Assembly: GCA_020444175.1 (NCBI GenBank)
Contig: JAHLLM010000051.1
Coordinates: 1 to 38,071 of the forward strand
Reading direction: 5' to 3'
Origin: Desulfobulbaceae bacterium
GTDB lineage: Bacteria > Desulfobacterota > Desulfobulbia > Desulfobulbales > SURF-16
DNA length: 38,071 bases
Part shown: piece after piece, positions 16,940 to 24,613 of the stretch
Layout: the number at the start of each line of letters is the position of its first letter
How positions within the stretch are numbered: the stretch's first letter is position 1
Notes under the pieces: generated by a model
Told to the model about the DNA's origin: nothing
Seen by the model: only the letters and a program-made list of their open reading frames with translations
The model's database searches: none
Made by a program: the position numbers and the translations under genes

Positions 16940-17071
16940 ATGCATACTGTTTCCCTGGAATCAATAATTTCAATTTTAGCCGGGATTCTGATTCTTGCCG
17001 CACCGAAACTTTTGAATTACACAATCGGGATTTATCTCATTCTCGTAGGAATTCTTGGTGTAATCAGGTAG
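16940..17071 (+). CDS. DUF3096 small membrane protein
   Basis: A 43-residue hydrophobic protein that reads SIISILAGILILAAPKLLNY then TIGIYLILVGILGVIR. It fits the DUF3096 pattern of two short hydrophobic stretches separated by P-x-LLNY. A good AAAGGAG site precedes ATG 16940. Function is unknown. It is followed by the entericidin-like lipoprotein gene, a pairing that fits a membrane-stress role. Confidence 0.75.
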   Translation: MHTVSLESIISILAGILILAAPKLLNYTIGIYLILVGILGVIR

Positions 17072-17159
17072 TTGCAAATTATTTTGCCTAAAAGAGAGGT
17101 CGTCCGTTTCATTATGAGATGGCTGTGGAAATTACTTCAAATCCTTAAGGAGAAATATC

Positions 17160-17297
17160 ATGAAGATCAAAAAAACACTGGCAACTTTTTTTTCACTGTT
17201 ACTGCTGGTCGCAGCGCTGCAGGGCTGCAATACAATACAGGGAATGGGGGAAGATATAGAAGAAGGCGGTGAAGCCGTTCAGGATGCCGCACAATAA
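17160..17297 (+). CDS. Entericidin-like small lipoprotein
   Basis: A 45-residue protein with a signal peptide (MKIKKTLATFF, then a hydrophobic LLLLVAAL run) and a lipobox LQGC, placing the lipidated Cys at residue 23. The mature part NTIQGMGEDIEEGGEAVQDAA matches entericidin A/B, which have the motif C-N-T-x-x-G-x-G-x-D-I-x-x-x-G. Entericidins are stress-induced envelope lipoproteins. AAGGAG precedes the ATG. Confidence 0.85.
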   Translation: MKIKKTLATFFSLLLLVAALQGCNTIQGMGEDIEEGGEAVQDAAQ

Positions 17298-17653
17298 AAA
17301 GGCTATCTATTCGCCTGCACTCCATCTTTGCCCATTTTGAGGTTCTCAATATTACGTTATGCTTCAAAGCTCCAAATAAACAAATCTGAAACACAATTTT
17401 AATACTTGCAACAGGTTTGTGGTTGCCGGCTTACAGTTTACGGTTGGCGGAAGCTTTTTTTATACAGATGTCCTTTCCTGTCCGGACAGGCAGGACATTG
17501 TCCTGCAGAACGGGATATCACTCCGGAAAGATCCGGAAGGCAATGAGACATGCCATTGAAAAAAGCGATTTGCAGCGTGGCATGTTTCTTGATTTGCTCT
17601 GGAAGTAAAAAATTTCATGAGCATTGTAAAATTTGGAGTTTGAGGAAACGCAT
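17298..17653. other. Gene-poor interval with palindromes
   Basis: No convincing gene. It holds a perfect palindrome CCTGTCCGGACAGG at 17477-17490, the hairpin CAGGACATTGTCCTG at 17491-17505 and a sigma-54-like motif at 17578-17593. A short plus frame ending at 17608 has no recognisable homology. Confidence 0.5.
17578..17593 (+). promoter_or_regulatory. Sigma-54-like motif before a small gene
   Basis: TGGCATGTTTCTTGAT has the same TGGCATG-N4-TTGA form as the motifs before pfkB and ppsA. It is about 60 bp upstream of ATG 17654. Confidence 0.35.
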
Positions 17654-17830
17654 ATGGATGAGCAGAACAAAGCTGAAGCTATTTTGCAATCCACTTTCAG
17701 GAAACTCGATGAAGCAATAAAAGAAAAGAGGCAGAGAAACAATCACACCTCTGCCTCTTTACCGGTGCAGTCTGAAGATAAAGACGAGAAAACGGAAGAC
17801 ACTGCCGAAGAAAACATGATGAAGTGGTAA
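17654..17830 (+). CDS. Hypothetical charged small protein
   Basis: A 58-residue, strongly charged, Lys/Glu-rich protein (DEQNKAEAILQSTFRKLDEA, then EDKDEKTEDTAEENMMKW). It has no signal peptide or membrane segment and the first half is predicted helical. I do not recognise the family. A TGAGGAA site precedes ATG 17654. The coding region contains a perfect 12-bp inverted repeat at 17725-17736 and 17749-17760 (AAAGAGGCAGAG), which could form a hairpin in the mRNA. Confidence 0.5.
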   Translation: MDEQNKAEAILQSTFRKLDEAIKEKRQRNNHTSASLPVQSEDKDEKTEDTAEENMMKW

Positions 17831-17915
17831 AAAGCACTGAAGCTGACCATAGGCCAGTGAAGTAGCAACAACTTGCACACGTTCCGGGGGCGAGAGTTTT
17901 TTTAACGAGAACGTC
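17826..17915 (-). repeat. Dispersed TGACGGTCTCG repeat, copy G (reverse)
   Basis: In reverse complement it reads GGACGTTCTCG, GGAACGTGTGCAAGTTGTTG and ATGGTCAGCTTCAGTGC, matching the other copies along ~90 bp. It overlaps the stop of the upstream small gene and ends 31 bp before the phospholipase gene. Confidence 0.65.
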
Positions 17916-17946
17916 CAAACATGAATGGCTGAAAAAACGGTCTGCC

Positions 17947-20172
17947 ATGCACGAGCAACGGCAGAATACAGTAAACAGTATTCGGGAAATTATCGGCAGA
18001 AACATTACAATGAAAAGTCCTGCAGATAAAGAGATTGACCTGTCCCGGATTCTTCATCCGCAACAAAATTGCAGCTGCCTGTCCCCTGCCGACAAAGTCT
18101 CTTTTTTGATTGATACGGATGCGTATTTTCGCGCCTTTCGCAGTGCAGCCATTCAGGCGGAAAAAAGTATCTACATCGAAGCATGGGATATCTACAGTCG
18201 GGAAAGACTGCTTCCCGAGGACGCTGATGACGGTTATTCCGTTGTGCTCGGAGATTTTTTGAATCAACTGGCCAGGGAGAAAAAAGATCTCAGGGTGTAT
18301 ATCCTTCTCTGGGATTTTGCCATGCTGGTCGGCATGAAACGGGAGTGGTTTCCAATTTACCGGCTCGGTTGGAAAACTCATCGCCATATCAATATCGAAG
18401 TTGACGGCATACACGCAATCGGAGCCTCCCATCATCAGAAAATTGTCATTGTGGACGACAGAGTGGTTTTTGTCGGCGGAATAGATATGACAAGGAAACG
18501 ATGGGACACACCGGCCCATCATCCAGTTGACCCGAGAAGAGAAAAAATTGATGGTGTGCAATACCGGCCGAATCATGACGTGCAGATGGTTGCCGCAGGT
18601 GAAGTAGCAGCAGTTCTTGGGGATTTGTTTCGAAAACGCTGGAAACGGGTTACCCATCAACAGCTGAACGCCCCTTCGAATTTCAGAGGTGCATGCCCCT
18701 GGCCCCGGAATGTGTCCGCCGGCATCATCAACACCTGTCGGGTCGGAGTTGCCCGCACACGGGGACGCTATAAAGATATCAGTGAAATTCGGGAAGTAGA
18801 ACAGCTTTATCTCGATACAATCGCATCTGCTGAAAAATGCATCTATATTGAAAATCAATACTTTACAGCTCAGAAGATAACAAATGCCCTGGTGGAAAGA
18901 CTCGAGGAGGAGGGTGGTCCTGAAATTGTCATTGTTCTGCCGCTGAAAACGGATGGATGGCTTTCTCAATATACTATGGACAGACTGCGCACCCTGGCTT
19001 TTAATCGTCTGTATAAGGCTGATCGTTTCAACAGGTTGAGGTTCTATTATCCATACAGAAAAGAGCTTGACGACGATACTTCCATAAAGGTGCACTCAAA
19101 GCTCATGATTGCTGATACTTCCTTTGTGCGAATCGGATCAGCAAATCTCAACAATCGCTCCATGGGACTGGACAGCGAATGTGATCTGGCTGTTGCCTCA
19201 GAGGATAAAAAGAATATTGAAGAAAAAATTTCTGCTTTACGCAGCAGTCTCCTGGCTGAACATCTTGATACTCAACCTGAAGTGGTCGACAGGGCGATCC
19301 GTGAAAAAAAATCCCTGATCAGGGCGATCGAGAGTCTCATCTGCGGCAATCGCACATTGCAGCCTCTGCAGATAGATGAGCTTTCCGATGCAACGGTGCA
19401 TTTAATGAAACAGCAGAATATTCTTGACCCTGAAAACCCCATTGATCCGGAGGAAATTATTGAAAAGTTTATGCAGGAAGACAGTGGAAAAAACAGACGT
19501 CTTCATGTTGCCGGCATAACTGCTGCCCTGCTGGTTATTACAGGAGCTGCACTGCTCTGGAAAACAATGCCGGTACAGCAGTTTTTGAGCAGAGCAGCGC
19601 TTTCCTCCTTTATGGAAACTGTGCAAGCCAGCGAATATGCCTATATTTATATTGGAGCAATTTATGTTGCAGGCGGTTTGATTGTAGCACCGATCACCCT
19701 TCTTCTCGGGCTCACCTTTATTTTTTTTGGTCCATGGCAGGGGCTGGCATATGCTTTCTGGGGCGTATGCTGCAATGCCACGGCAACATACTGGCTTGGT
19801 TATTTCGCCGGGCGAAGTACCATCCGAAGACTGGCAGGAAGGCGTCTCAACGACCTGAGCAGGAGAATGGGACGACGGGGCATACTTTCCACCTCGATCA
19901 TACGGCTGATTCCTGTTGCCCCATTTACCGTGGTCAACATGGTTGCCGGCGTTTCCCATATCCGGTTTTTAGATTTTCTTGCCGGCACTCTTCTGGGTAT
20001 GCTGCCGGGAATACTTGCTTTTGCCGGGCTTGTAGATCGCGGACTTGAGCTTTTTGAAAGCCCTGATTTTACGACAATTATGAGTTTTTTTGCTATATTG
20101 CTTGCAATTGCAGGTCTGTTCCTGCTGGTACGGAAAATGGTCGGCAAGGAGACGGAACTTTTGCAGAAATAA
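17947..20172 (+). CDS. Phospholipase D/cardiolipin synthase-like protein fused to a VTT domain
   Basis: A 741-residue fusion. The N-terminal half is a phospholipase D-superfamily enzyme with two HxKx4D motifs: HHQKIVIVD (His163, Lys165, Asp170) and VHSKLMIAD (His383, Lys385, Asp390). The second is followed by RIGSANLNNRSMGLDSE. These enzymes hydrolyse or transfer phosphatidyl groups, as in cardiolipin synthesis. From about residue 515 a membrane part of roughly five segments matches the VTT (SNARE-associated, TVP38/DedA-like) domain: FFGPWQGLAYAFWG, then SIIRLIPVAPFTVVNMVAGVSHI. VTT/DedA proteins are linked to lipid scrambling and envelope homeostasis. Start is uncertain: ATG 18010 is an alternative. 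A separate VTT gene follows. Confidence 0.88.
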   Translation: MHEQRQNTVNSIREIIGRNITMKSPADKEIDLSRILHPQQNCSCLSPADKVSFLIDTDAYFRAFRSAAIQAEKSIYIEAWDIYSRERLLPEDADDGYSVVLGDFLNQLAREKKDLRVYILLWDFAMLVGMKREWFPIYRLGWKTHRHINIEVDGIHAIGASHHQKIVIVDDRVVFVGGIDMTRKRWDTPAHHPVDPRREKIDGVQYRPNHDVQMVAAGEVAAVLGDLFRKRWKRVTHQQLNAPSNFRGACPWPRNVSAGIINTCRVGVARTRGRYKDISEIREVEQLYLDTIASAEKCIYIENQYFTAQKITNALVERLEEEGGPEIVIVLPLKTDGWLSQYTMDRLRTLAFNRLYKADRFNRLRFYYPYRKELDDDTSIKVHSKLMIADTSFVRIGSANLNNRSMGLDSECDLAVASEDKKNIEEKISALRSSLLAEHLDTQPEVVDRAIREKKSLIRAIESLICGNRTLQPLQIDELSDATVHLMKQQNILDPENPIDPEEIIEKFMQEDSGKNRRLHVAGITAALLVITGAALLWKTMPVQQFLSRAALSSFMETVQASEYAYIYIGAIYVAGGLIVAPITLLLGLTFIFFGPWQGLAYAFWGVCCNATATYWLGYFAGRSTIRRLAGRRLNDLSRRMGRRGILSTSIIRLIPVAPFTVVNMVAGVSHIRFLDFLAGTLLGMLPGILAFAGLVDRGLELFESPDFTTIMSFFAILLAIAGLFLLVRKMVGKETELLQK

Positions 20173-20246
20173 TACCATATATGCAATGTTATACCGATGT
20201 TTGACAGGAGAGCGACATTAAACTTCGTTTACTTACCATATCCGGA

Positions 20247-20870
20247 ATGTTACTGCTGACAGCCGTCGCCGTGGGTTTCTATCTGTTCAAGGCAGGAGTC
20301 CATCCTGACAGGAGCTTTTCAGATTTTTTGATACTGGATGTACATCCGCTCATCTTTATCGGTTTCATGCTGTTTCTGCCCATGTTTGGTTTTTCCATCG
20401 GTTTTTTTCTTGTTCTCGTTGGAATGAAATTCGGCGCCCTCACAGGCATAGTTGTAACGGGTTTCGTCATGCTTGTGCAGATAATGGCTTCCTATATGCT
20501 TGGGAATTCTTATCTGCGCCCAAAAATGGTCGCTTTTCTTGAAAAAAGGCAACGCAGTATTCCCACTCTGCCGGATAGAGGAAAAATCCCTGTCTCATTT
20601 ATTTTTATGGTTGTTCCCGGGCTTCCCTATGCCATGAAAAACTATCTGCTTGCTTTCAGCGATCTTACTTTTTTTCAATATGTATCGGTGAGCTGGCTTG
20701 CTCAGTTCGGTCTCAGCATACCGTTTATCATTCTCGGCAAAGCCGTGATTCAGGAGAATTTTCTGTTATTAGTCATTGCGGTTTCAGCACTTTTGTGCGG
20801 ATATGTACTGCTTTTCAGGCTGCAGAGAAGGTTTGCTGTGTTCAAAAATATTTTTTCAAAGGATCATTGA
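20247..20870 (+). CDS. VTT-domain membrane protein (TVP38/TMEM64 family)
   Basis: A 207-residue polytopic membrane protein. HPLIFIGFMLFLPMFGFSIGFF, MKFGALTGIVVTGF and the P-x-x-PY box FMVVPGLPYAMKNYLLAFS fit VTT domains. It resembles the C-terminal half of the preceding fusion and lies 74 bp behind it. ATG 20247 has no ribosome site. The same frame is open back to ATT 20217, which has AGGAG seven bases before it and would add IKLRLLTISG, so a non-standard ATT start is possible. The TGA stop (20868-20870) is also the first bases of repeat copy B. Confidence 0.75.
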   Translation: MLLLTAVAVGFYLFKAGVHPDRSFSDFLILDVHPLIFIGFMLFLPMFGFSIGFFLVLVGMKFGALTGIVVTGFVMLVQIMASYMLGNSYLRPKMVAFLEKRQRSIPTLPDRGKIPVSFIFMVVPGLPYAMKNYLLAFSDLTFFQYVSVSWLAQFGLSIPFIILGKAVIQENFLLLVIAVSALLCGYVLLFRLQRRFAVFKNIFSKDH

Positions 20871-20973
20871 CGGTCTCGTAAAAAAAACTTTCGACCGTCA
20901 CCGGAACGCGTGTGAGTTGTTGATATTTCGGTGGAGGATGGTCAGCTCCAGGACTTTTTAGGACTTCATCAAG
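20868..20973 (+). repeat. Dispersed TGACGGTCTCG repeat, copy B
   Basis: The most complete copy: TGACGGTCTCGTAAAAAA at the left, then GTGTGAGTTGTTGATATTTC, GGATGGTCAGCTCCAGGAC and TTCATCAA at the right. Its first three bases form the stop codon of the VTT gene. Confidence 0.75.
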
Positions 20974-21168
20974 CTTTGAATGAACAGATAATACCAGAAC
21001 TTAATCGCAAGTGTCATAGCAGTTTTCCGGAAAGTATATGGTATGTTTTTTGAATAAATATCAGTGAATATGTGAATATGTAGGTATTGGATGAGCCTTT
21101 ATTGACATGGAGCATGCAAAGCTCATGCATACATACATTTAACAGCAATACGCTACGGAAGGATAGAC

Positions 21169-21408
21169 ATGAATGAAAATGATTATGTTGTCAAAAAATC
21201 AACACTTGAACAGGCCGGGGAGAGCAGGGACGACGAATGGCTTATGACGGTTTATGAAAAGGGAGTCGAAGCTTTCAATAAAAACAGCATGGTGCTGATA
21301 GAACGTGAATTTTCCGACGCATCAAAAGAGATTGTTAAAACTCTCAATGACGCGGAGCAATTGAAACAGTATCTGAAAAATTACTCCAGTCACCCGTTTT
21401 TTGAGTAA
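21169..21408 (+). CDS. Hypothetical protein
   Basis: A 79-residue acidic protein with no recognised domain (KSTLEQAGESRDDEWL, then IVKTLNDAEQLKQYLKNYSS). It is predicted mostly helical, without signal peptide or membrane segment. GGAAGGAT precedes ATG 21169. It directly precedes the EEP-family gene, whose frame opens within its last codons. Confidence 0.5.
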   Translation: MNENDYVVKKSTLEQAGESRDDEWLMTVYEKGVEAFNKNSMVLIEREFSDASKEIVKTLNDAEQLKQYLKNYSSHPFFE

Positions 21409-21436
21409 CAGAAATATTTTTCAGGGCCGGCAGACT

Positions 21437-22132
21437 ATGCCATGTAAAGTGGTTACCTATAATGTGCATCGCTGTATCGGCACTGACGGCAGACATGATC
21501 CTCAGAGGATCGGTGCTGTTCTGCAGGAGCTCTCACCTGACATTGCAGCCCTGCAGGAGGTTGAATCTCGATTTTCTGATGATTGCCGGGTTCTCGAATT
21601 TCTGGCCGGGCAAAACGGGATGACGGCAATTGAAGGGCCGACTGTTATCTCCTCCGACTGCCGGTACGGAAACCTTCTGCTGACTCGTTACGAGGTGTTT
21701 TCTGTACAGCATATAGACCTGAGCTATTCCGGCCGGGAAAGGAGGGGCGCCATTATCGCCGAGCTGGTCCGGCCGGATGATAAAAAAGTGAGGGTAATCG
21801 CCACTCATCTCGGACTCAGACCTCATGAAAGACGGTATCAGGTAAAAATATTACTGGAAGCCATCCAGGAAGATATCGGCACGGCGCCTGTTACAATCCT
21901 TCTGGGTGACATAAATGAATGGTTCCTCTGGGGACGGCCTTTGCGCTGGCTGCATGACTATTTCGGCAGACTGCCGCAGACGCCCACTTTTCCGTCAAAA
22001 ATGCCGTTTCTGTCCCTGGACAGGTTATGGTGCCATCCACAGGACAGGATAGTTCAAATCTCTGCGGTCAAAACACTTCTGGCACGTACGGCATCCGATC
22101 ACCTGCCCTTGATCGGCATACTTGATCTGTGA
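21437..22132 (+). CDS. Endonuclease/exonuclease/phosphatase (EEP) family protein
   Basis: A 231-residue soluble metal-dependent phosphodiesterase fold. Motifs are VTYNVHRCIGTDGR (start), DIAALQEVES (catalytic Glu), THLGLRP, LLGDINEW and SDHLPLIG (catalytic Asp-His). These are the DNase I/exonuclease III/sphingomyelinase superfamily boxes. The homology begins at MPCKVV, supporting ATG 21437; the same frame opens at TTG 21401, overlapping the previous gene. The substrate could be nucleic acid or phospholipid headgroups. The position after phospholipase D and VTT genes makes a lipid-linked role plausible but unproven. Confidence 0.85.
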   Translation: MPCKVVTYNVHRCIGTDGRHDPQRIGAVLQELSPDIAALQEVESRFSDDCRVLEFLAGQNGMTAIEGPTVISSDCRYGNLLLTRYEVFSVQHIDLSYSGRERRGAIIAELVRPDDKKVRVIATHLGLRPHERRYQVKILLEAIQEDIGTAPVTILLGDINEWFLWGRPLRWLHDYFGRLPQTPTFPSKMPFLSLDRLWCHPQDRIVQISAVKTLLARTASDHLPLIGILDL

Positions 22133-22242
22133 AAGAAGGATGGCTCAGTTGGTATGCAATATGCAATATCTTATACCAGAAACACCGGTACACATTCATC
22201 ATGTCCAGCAAAAAAGCGAGAATGCATGAGTGAAAAAATCAT

Positions 22243-22482
22243 TTGCACGGCCTGAAGGAAGATCTGGCTGGCCGTAAAACAGGTTTTGTCTCAGAGATCA
22301 AAGTTGGTGAGGATCTTTTTCCTTACAGCCTTGCCTCTGTTATTGAGGTTGTCCTCCTTGATCCCGATACGATGGATCTTGCCTTCAGAAGCCGTTCTAA
22401 TCCGGAAGACAAGCTGGGAAAAATCAGAAAATGGCAGCTTGGAACCTCTGCGGAAGTCATGGCTTTTCAGAAAACTGGTTAA
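22243..22482 (+). CDS. Possible hypothetical protein
   Basis: A 79-residue frame (KEDLAGRKTGFVSEIKVG, then SLASVIEVVLLDPDTMDLA) beginning at TTG with no clear ribosome site. A better-placed ATG 22226 (MSEKIICTA) is in another frame and ends after nine codons. The gene could be frameshifted near its start. No family recognised. Confidence 0.3.
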   Translation: MHGLKEDLAGRKTGFVSEIKVGEDLFPYSLASVIEVVLLDPDTMDLAFRSRSNPEDKLGKIRKWQLGTSAEVMAFQKTG

Positions 22483-22560
22483 AGCGCTTGATTGAGGTAA
22501 AGGGGAAGATGAGAAGAATGTAGTAAAATAAAAACTTAAAACAGGAGGATAAATCATACC

Positions 22561-23067
22561 ATGTTACCATTCAAAAAAATACTGGTTCCACTGGATTTCA
22601 GCGATCCGTCCCGGAACGCCCTGGCCGGTGCTGTGGAGATAGCCGAGCAGTTTTCGGCAAAATTACTTGTCCTTCATGTTATGACGCCGCTTCCGGGGAT
22701 GTATGCAGGCGGTTATCCGGACGGCCTGGCCGCAGGGTCCGGTATGGGCATGGGAGACAACGTCATTCCACCCATGGACATAAAGAACTACCAGGAAAAA
22801 CTGCTGGAATCAAATCGAGAGAAACTGGTAAAAATTGTTGAAGAAATTGTTCCCGACAGTCTCAAGAAGAGCACAAATATTGAAACAGGCAATGCAGGAT
22901 CGGAAATTTGTCGTTTTGCCGAAAAAAACGATATTGACCTGATTGTTATTTCAACCCATGGATTAACGGGATTTACGCGTTTTATAATGGGTTCGGTAAC
23001 GGAAAAAGTTGTGCGCCGTGCCGTTATGCCTGTTCTTGTCGTCAGACACACTGAAGCTGAAGACTGA
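22561..23067 (+). CDS. Universal stress protein (UspA family)
   Basis: A 168-residue cytoplasmic protein of the ATP-binding UspA class. The N-terminus FKKILVPLDFSDPSRNALAGA and the C-terminal nucleotide motif G-LT-G-FTRFIMGS-V are both present, so ATP binding is expected. It has a Gly/Met-rich insertion (GGYPDGLAAGSGMGMGD) in the middle. An AGGAGG site lies 12 bp before the ATG. MgtC follows after about 50 bp, a common pairing in stress clusters. Confidence 0.93.
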   Translation: MLPFKKILVPLDFSDPSRNALAGAVEIAEQFSAKLLVLHVMTPLPGMYAGGYPDGLAAGSGMGMGDNVIPPMDIKNYQEKLLESNREKLVKIVEEIVPDSLKKSTNIETGNAGSEICRFAEKNDIDLIVISTHGLTGFTRFIMGSVTEKVVRRAVMPVLVVRHTEAED

Positions 23068-23114
23068 TACTGTTTCTTGCCTGTTGACGGCATTGATCAG
23101 GTATCTAATGAAGA

Positions 23115-23585
23115 ATGGAATTTTTCACTATGGATTTTTTTGATATTGATTGGGGGCAGATTACATACAATCTGACCCGGCTGACAATTGCTTACATTCT
23201 GGCCCTGCCTATTGCCTGGAACAGGGAGCATGAAGTGCGAAGTGCGGGGCTGCGGACTTTTCCTCTGGTTGCCGTTGCCTCATGCGGTTTTATGTTGCAG
23301 GGCATGTCGGTATTAGATAGCACGGATGCGGAATCAAGGGTTATGTACGGCATTATAACCGGCATTGGTTTTATCGGCGGCGGTGCTATATTGAAAGATA
23401 AGGGAAATGTATCCGGAACGGCCACCGCCGCCAGCATCTGGAATACCGGGGCCATAGGCACTGCAGTGGCTTGGAGAAGATATGAGATCGCTCTGCTTTT
23501 ATCCCTCCTGAATGTTTTGACCCTGTCAATCGGCAGTAAATTAAAGAGAAATATCCCTAAGGAAAAGGCAAATTCGATTCCATAA
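23115..23585 (+). CDS. MgtC/SapB-family membrane protein
   Basis: A 156-residue membrane protein. The MgtC core is clear: NREHEVRSAGLRTFPLVAVASCG, then ITGIGFIGGGAILKD and GTATAASIWNTGAIG. Four or five hydrophobic segments follow the family pattern. The long C-terminal soluble domain of MgtC itself is absent, so it is of the short SapB/YhiD type. Such proteins help with magnesium limitation, acid stress or ATP-synthase control. A nearby ATG at 23130 is an alternative start. Confidence 0.9.
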   Translation: MEFFTMDFFDIDWGQITYNLTRLTIAYILALPIAWNREHEVRSAGLRTFPLVAVASCGFMLQGMSVLDSTDAESRVMYGIITGIGFIGGGAILKDKGNVSGTATAASIWNTGAIGTAVAWRRYEIALLLSLLNVLTLSIGSKLKRNIPKEKANSIP

Positions 23586-23672
23586 TCCTTTTTTTACTTT
23601 GAATTCGGAGGTTATAAGTCCGATGCAGGGATAAAAAAATACCCGAGATAACAATTTTCCAGGAGAGAAATC

Positions 23673-23960
23673 ATGAGTAAGAAAGAGGCCTATGAAAAAA
23701 AACTGCAGGCACAGCTTGATGAGTGGGAGGCTGAAATCGACAAACTGAAAGCAAAAGCTGATAAAGCGCAGGCTGATGCCCAAATCGACTATAATGAAGA
23801 GATCGAAGAGTTGCGAGCCATGCATGCAGAGGCTAAGGGAAAACTGGCTGAGCTGAGAAAAGCAGGAGACGACGCCTGGAAAGATCTTAAAATGGGTATC
23901 GAAAGTGCAAAAGATTCACTGGGCACTGCATTGAAATCGGCTTTTTCCAGGTTCAAATAA
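23673..23960 (+). CDS. Coiled-coil stress protein (sll1863-like)
   Basis: A 95-residue, highly charged, almost entirely helical protein (KKLQAQLDEWEAEIDKL, then LRKAGDDAWKDLKMGIESA and DSLGTALKSAFSRFK). It fits the sll1863-type stress-response family in length and in the conserved DAWKDLK and LGTALKSA elements. Coiled coil is expected at residues 5-60. An AGGAGAG site precedes the ATG. Function is unknown beyond a stress association. Confidence 0.8.
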   Translation: MSKKEAYEKKLQAQLDEWEAEIDKLKAKADKAQADAQIDYNEEIEELRAMHAEAKGKLAELRKAGDDAWKDLKMGIESAKDSLGTALKSAFSRFK

Positions 23961-23977
23961 GCTGCTGTTTCCCAGGA

Positions 23978-24121
23978 GCAAAGCGTTCCTTTGAGTGCTC
24001 CTCTGAAACGGAAAAAACCCACAAAGCACTTTTTGAGAGAGCGGCCAAGTCGGTTGGTTCCGGCAGCGACATGGAACTAGATGCAGTGCAGGTCTGCAGT
24101 GTCTGCGGGTATAACCTGTAA
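23978..24121 (+). pseudogene. Rubrerythrin C-terminal remnant
   Basis: In frame with TAA 24119, this reads RSFECSSETEKTHKALFERA and then SGSDMELDAVQVCSVCGYNL, stop. The helix ending with THKALFERAAKSV and the CSVCGY half of the rubredoxin iron site are typical of rubrerythrins. The N-terminal diiron helices are gone and the second CPVC of the rubredoxin site is missing. The reading frame ends exactly where a palindromic element begins. It is a decayed gene fragment. Confidence 0.65.
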
Positions 24122-24335
24122 CTCAACTTTCCGACTTCATGTATTGCCTTAATTTATGGTGTTATTTGTAGGTTGGGTTAATTTCCAATAACCTCTGTTC
24201 TTGTTGGGTTATAGGTCTTTCAACTTTTTTACTTATTGCTTGCTACCGAAAACCCAACAATTCTGGTAGCATGAAACGAATTTAACCCAACCTACAATGT
24301 AATAACAACGAGTTATGTCAAGTCGGAAAGTTGAG
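24121..24335. mobile_element. MITE-like element with nested palindromes
   Basis: Outer inverted ends CTCAACTTTCCGACTT (24122-24137) and its complement (24320-24335) are perfect. Nested inside are TGTAGGTTGGGTTAA (24167-24181) with 24282-24296, TTGTTGGGTT (24201-24210) with 24251-24260, and TGCTACC (24241-24247) with 24265-24271. CCTGTA occurs on both flanks (24115-24120, 24336-24341), a possible 6-bp target duplication. The TAGGTTGGGTT/AACCCAACCTA core resembles a repeat found in many bacteria. There is no transposase. Confidence 0.6.
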
Positions 24336-24354
24336 CCTGTAAGTAAAATGTGCT

Positions 24355-24405
24355 TACCACTGAAACTCAGCCAGTCTTGCAGCAGGGACTGTAATGCATT
24401 AATAA
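24355..24405. repeat. 51-bp repeat, copy 1
   Basis: TACCACTGAAACTCAGCCAG and the following bases to TAATGCATTAATAA match 38021-38071 with one mismatch (GGGACTG versus GGTACTG). The second copy runs to the window edge, so its full length is unknown. Confidence 0.8.
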
Positions 24406-24428
24406 TTCAAGAAATACTGTCTACACAA

Positions 24429-24504
24429 AAGTCATTCCCGCGAAGGCGGGAATCCAGAGTAGCTGGCTAGTCCGCCTAGATTCCCGCCTTCGCGGGAATG
24501 ACTT
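24429..24504. repeat. REP-type palindrome
   Basis: A 26-bp perfect inverted repeat: AAGTCATTCCCGCGAAGGCG and onward at 24429-24454, complementary to 24479-24504, with a 24-bp loop. The GTCATTCCCGCGAAGGCGGG motif is a palindromic repeat common in many bacterial genomes. It could act as a strong hairpin or terminator. Confidence 0.75.
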
Positions 24505-24613
24505 ATAAAAAGGCTGAAGATGAGTGGTAATCATAAAGTAAAAAGTACAAGAACTCGACGAAGCAAACGCAGAGAAATTCTGTATACATTGCAGCACATT
24601 CAGGGAGGTAGAT

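Noticed and set aside
17417-17608. 63-residue plus frame ending LDLLWK
   Set aside because: It contains a palindrome and a sigma-54-like motif, has no ribosome site and no recognised family.
17902-19095. 397-residue open frame antisense to the phospholipase D gene
   Set aside because: It lies opposite a gene with clear catalytic motifs, has no recognisable domain and no ribosome site.
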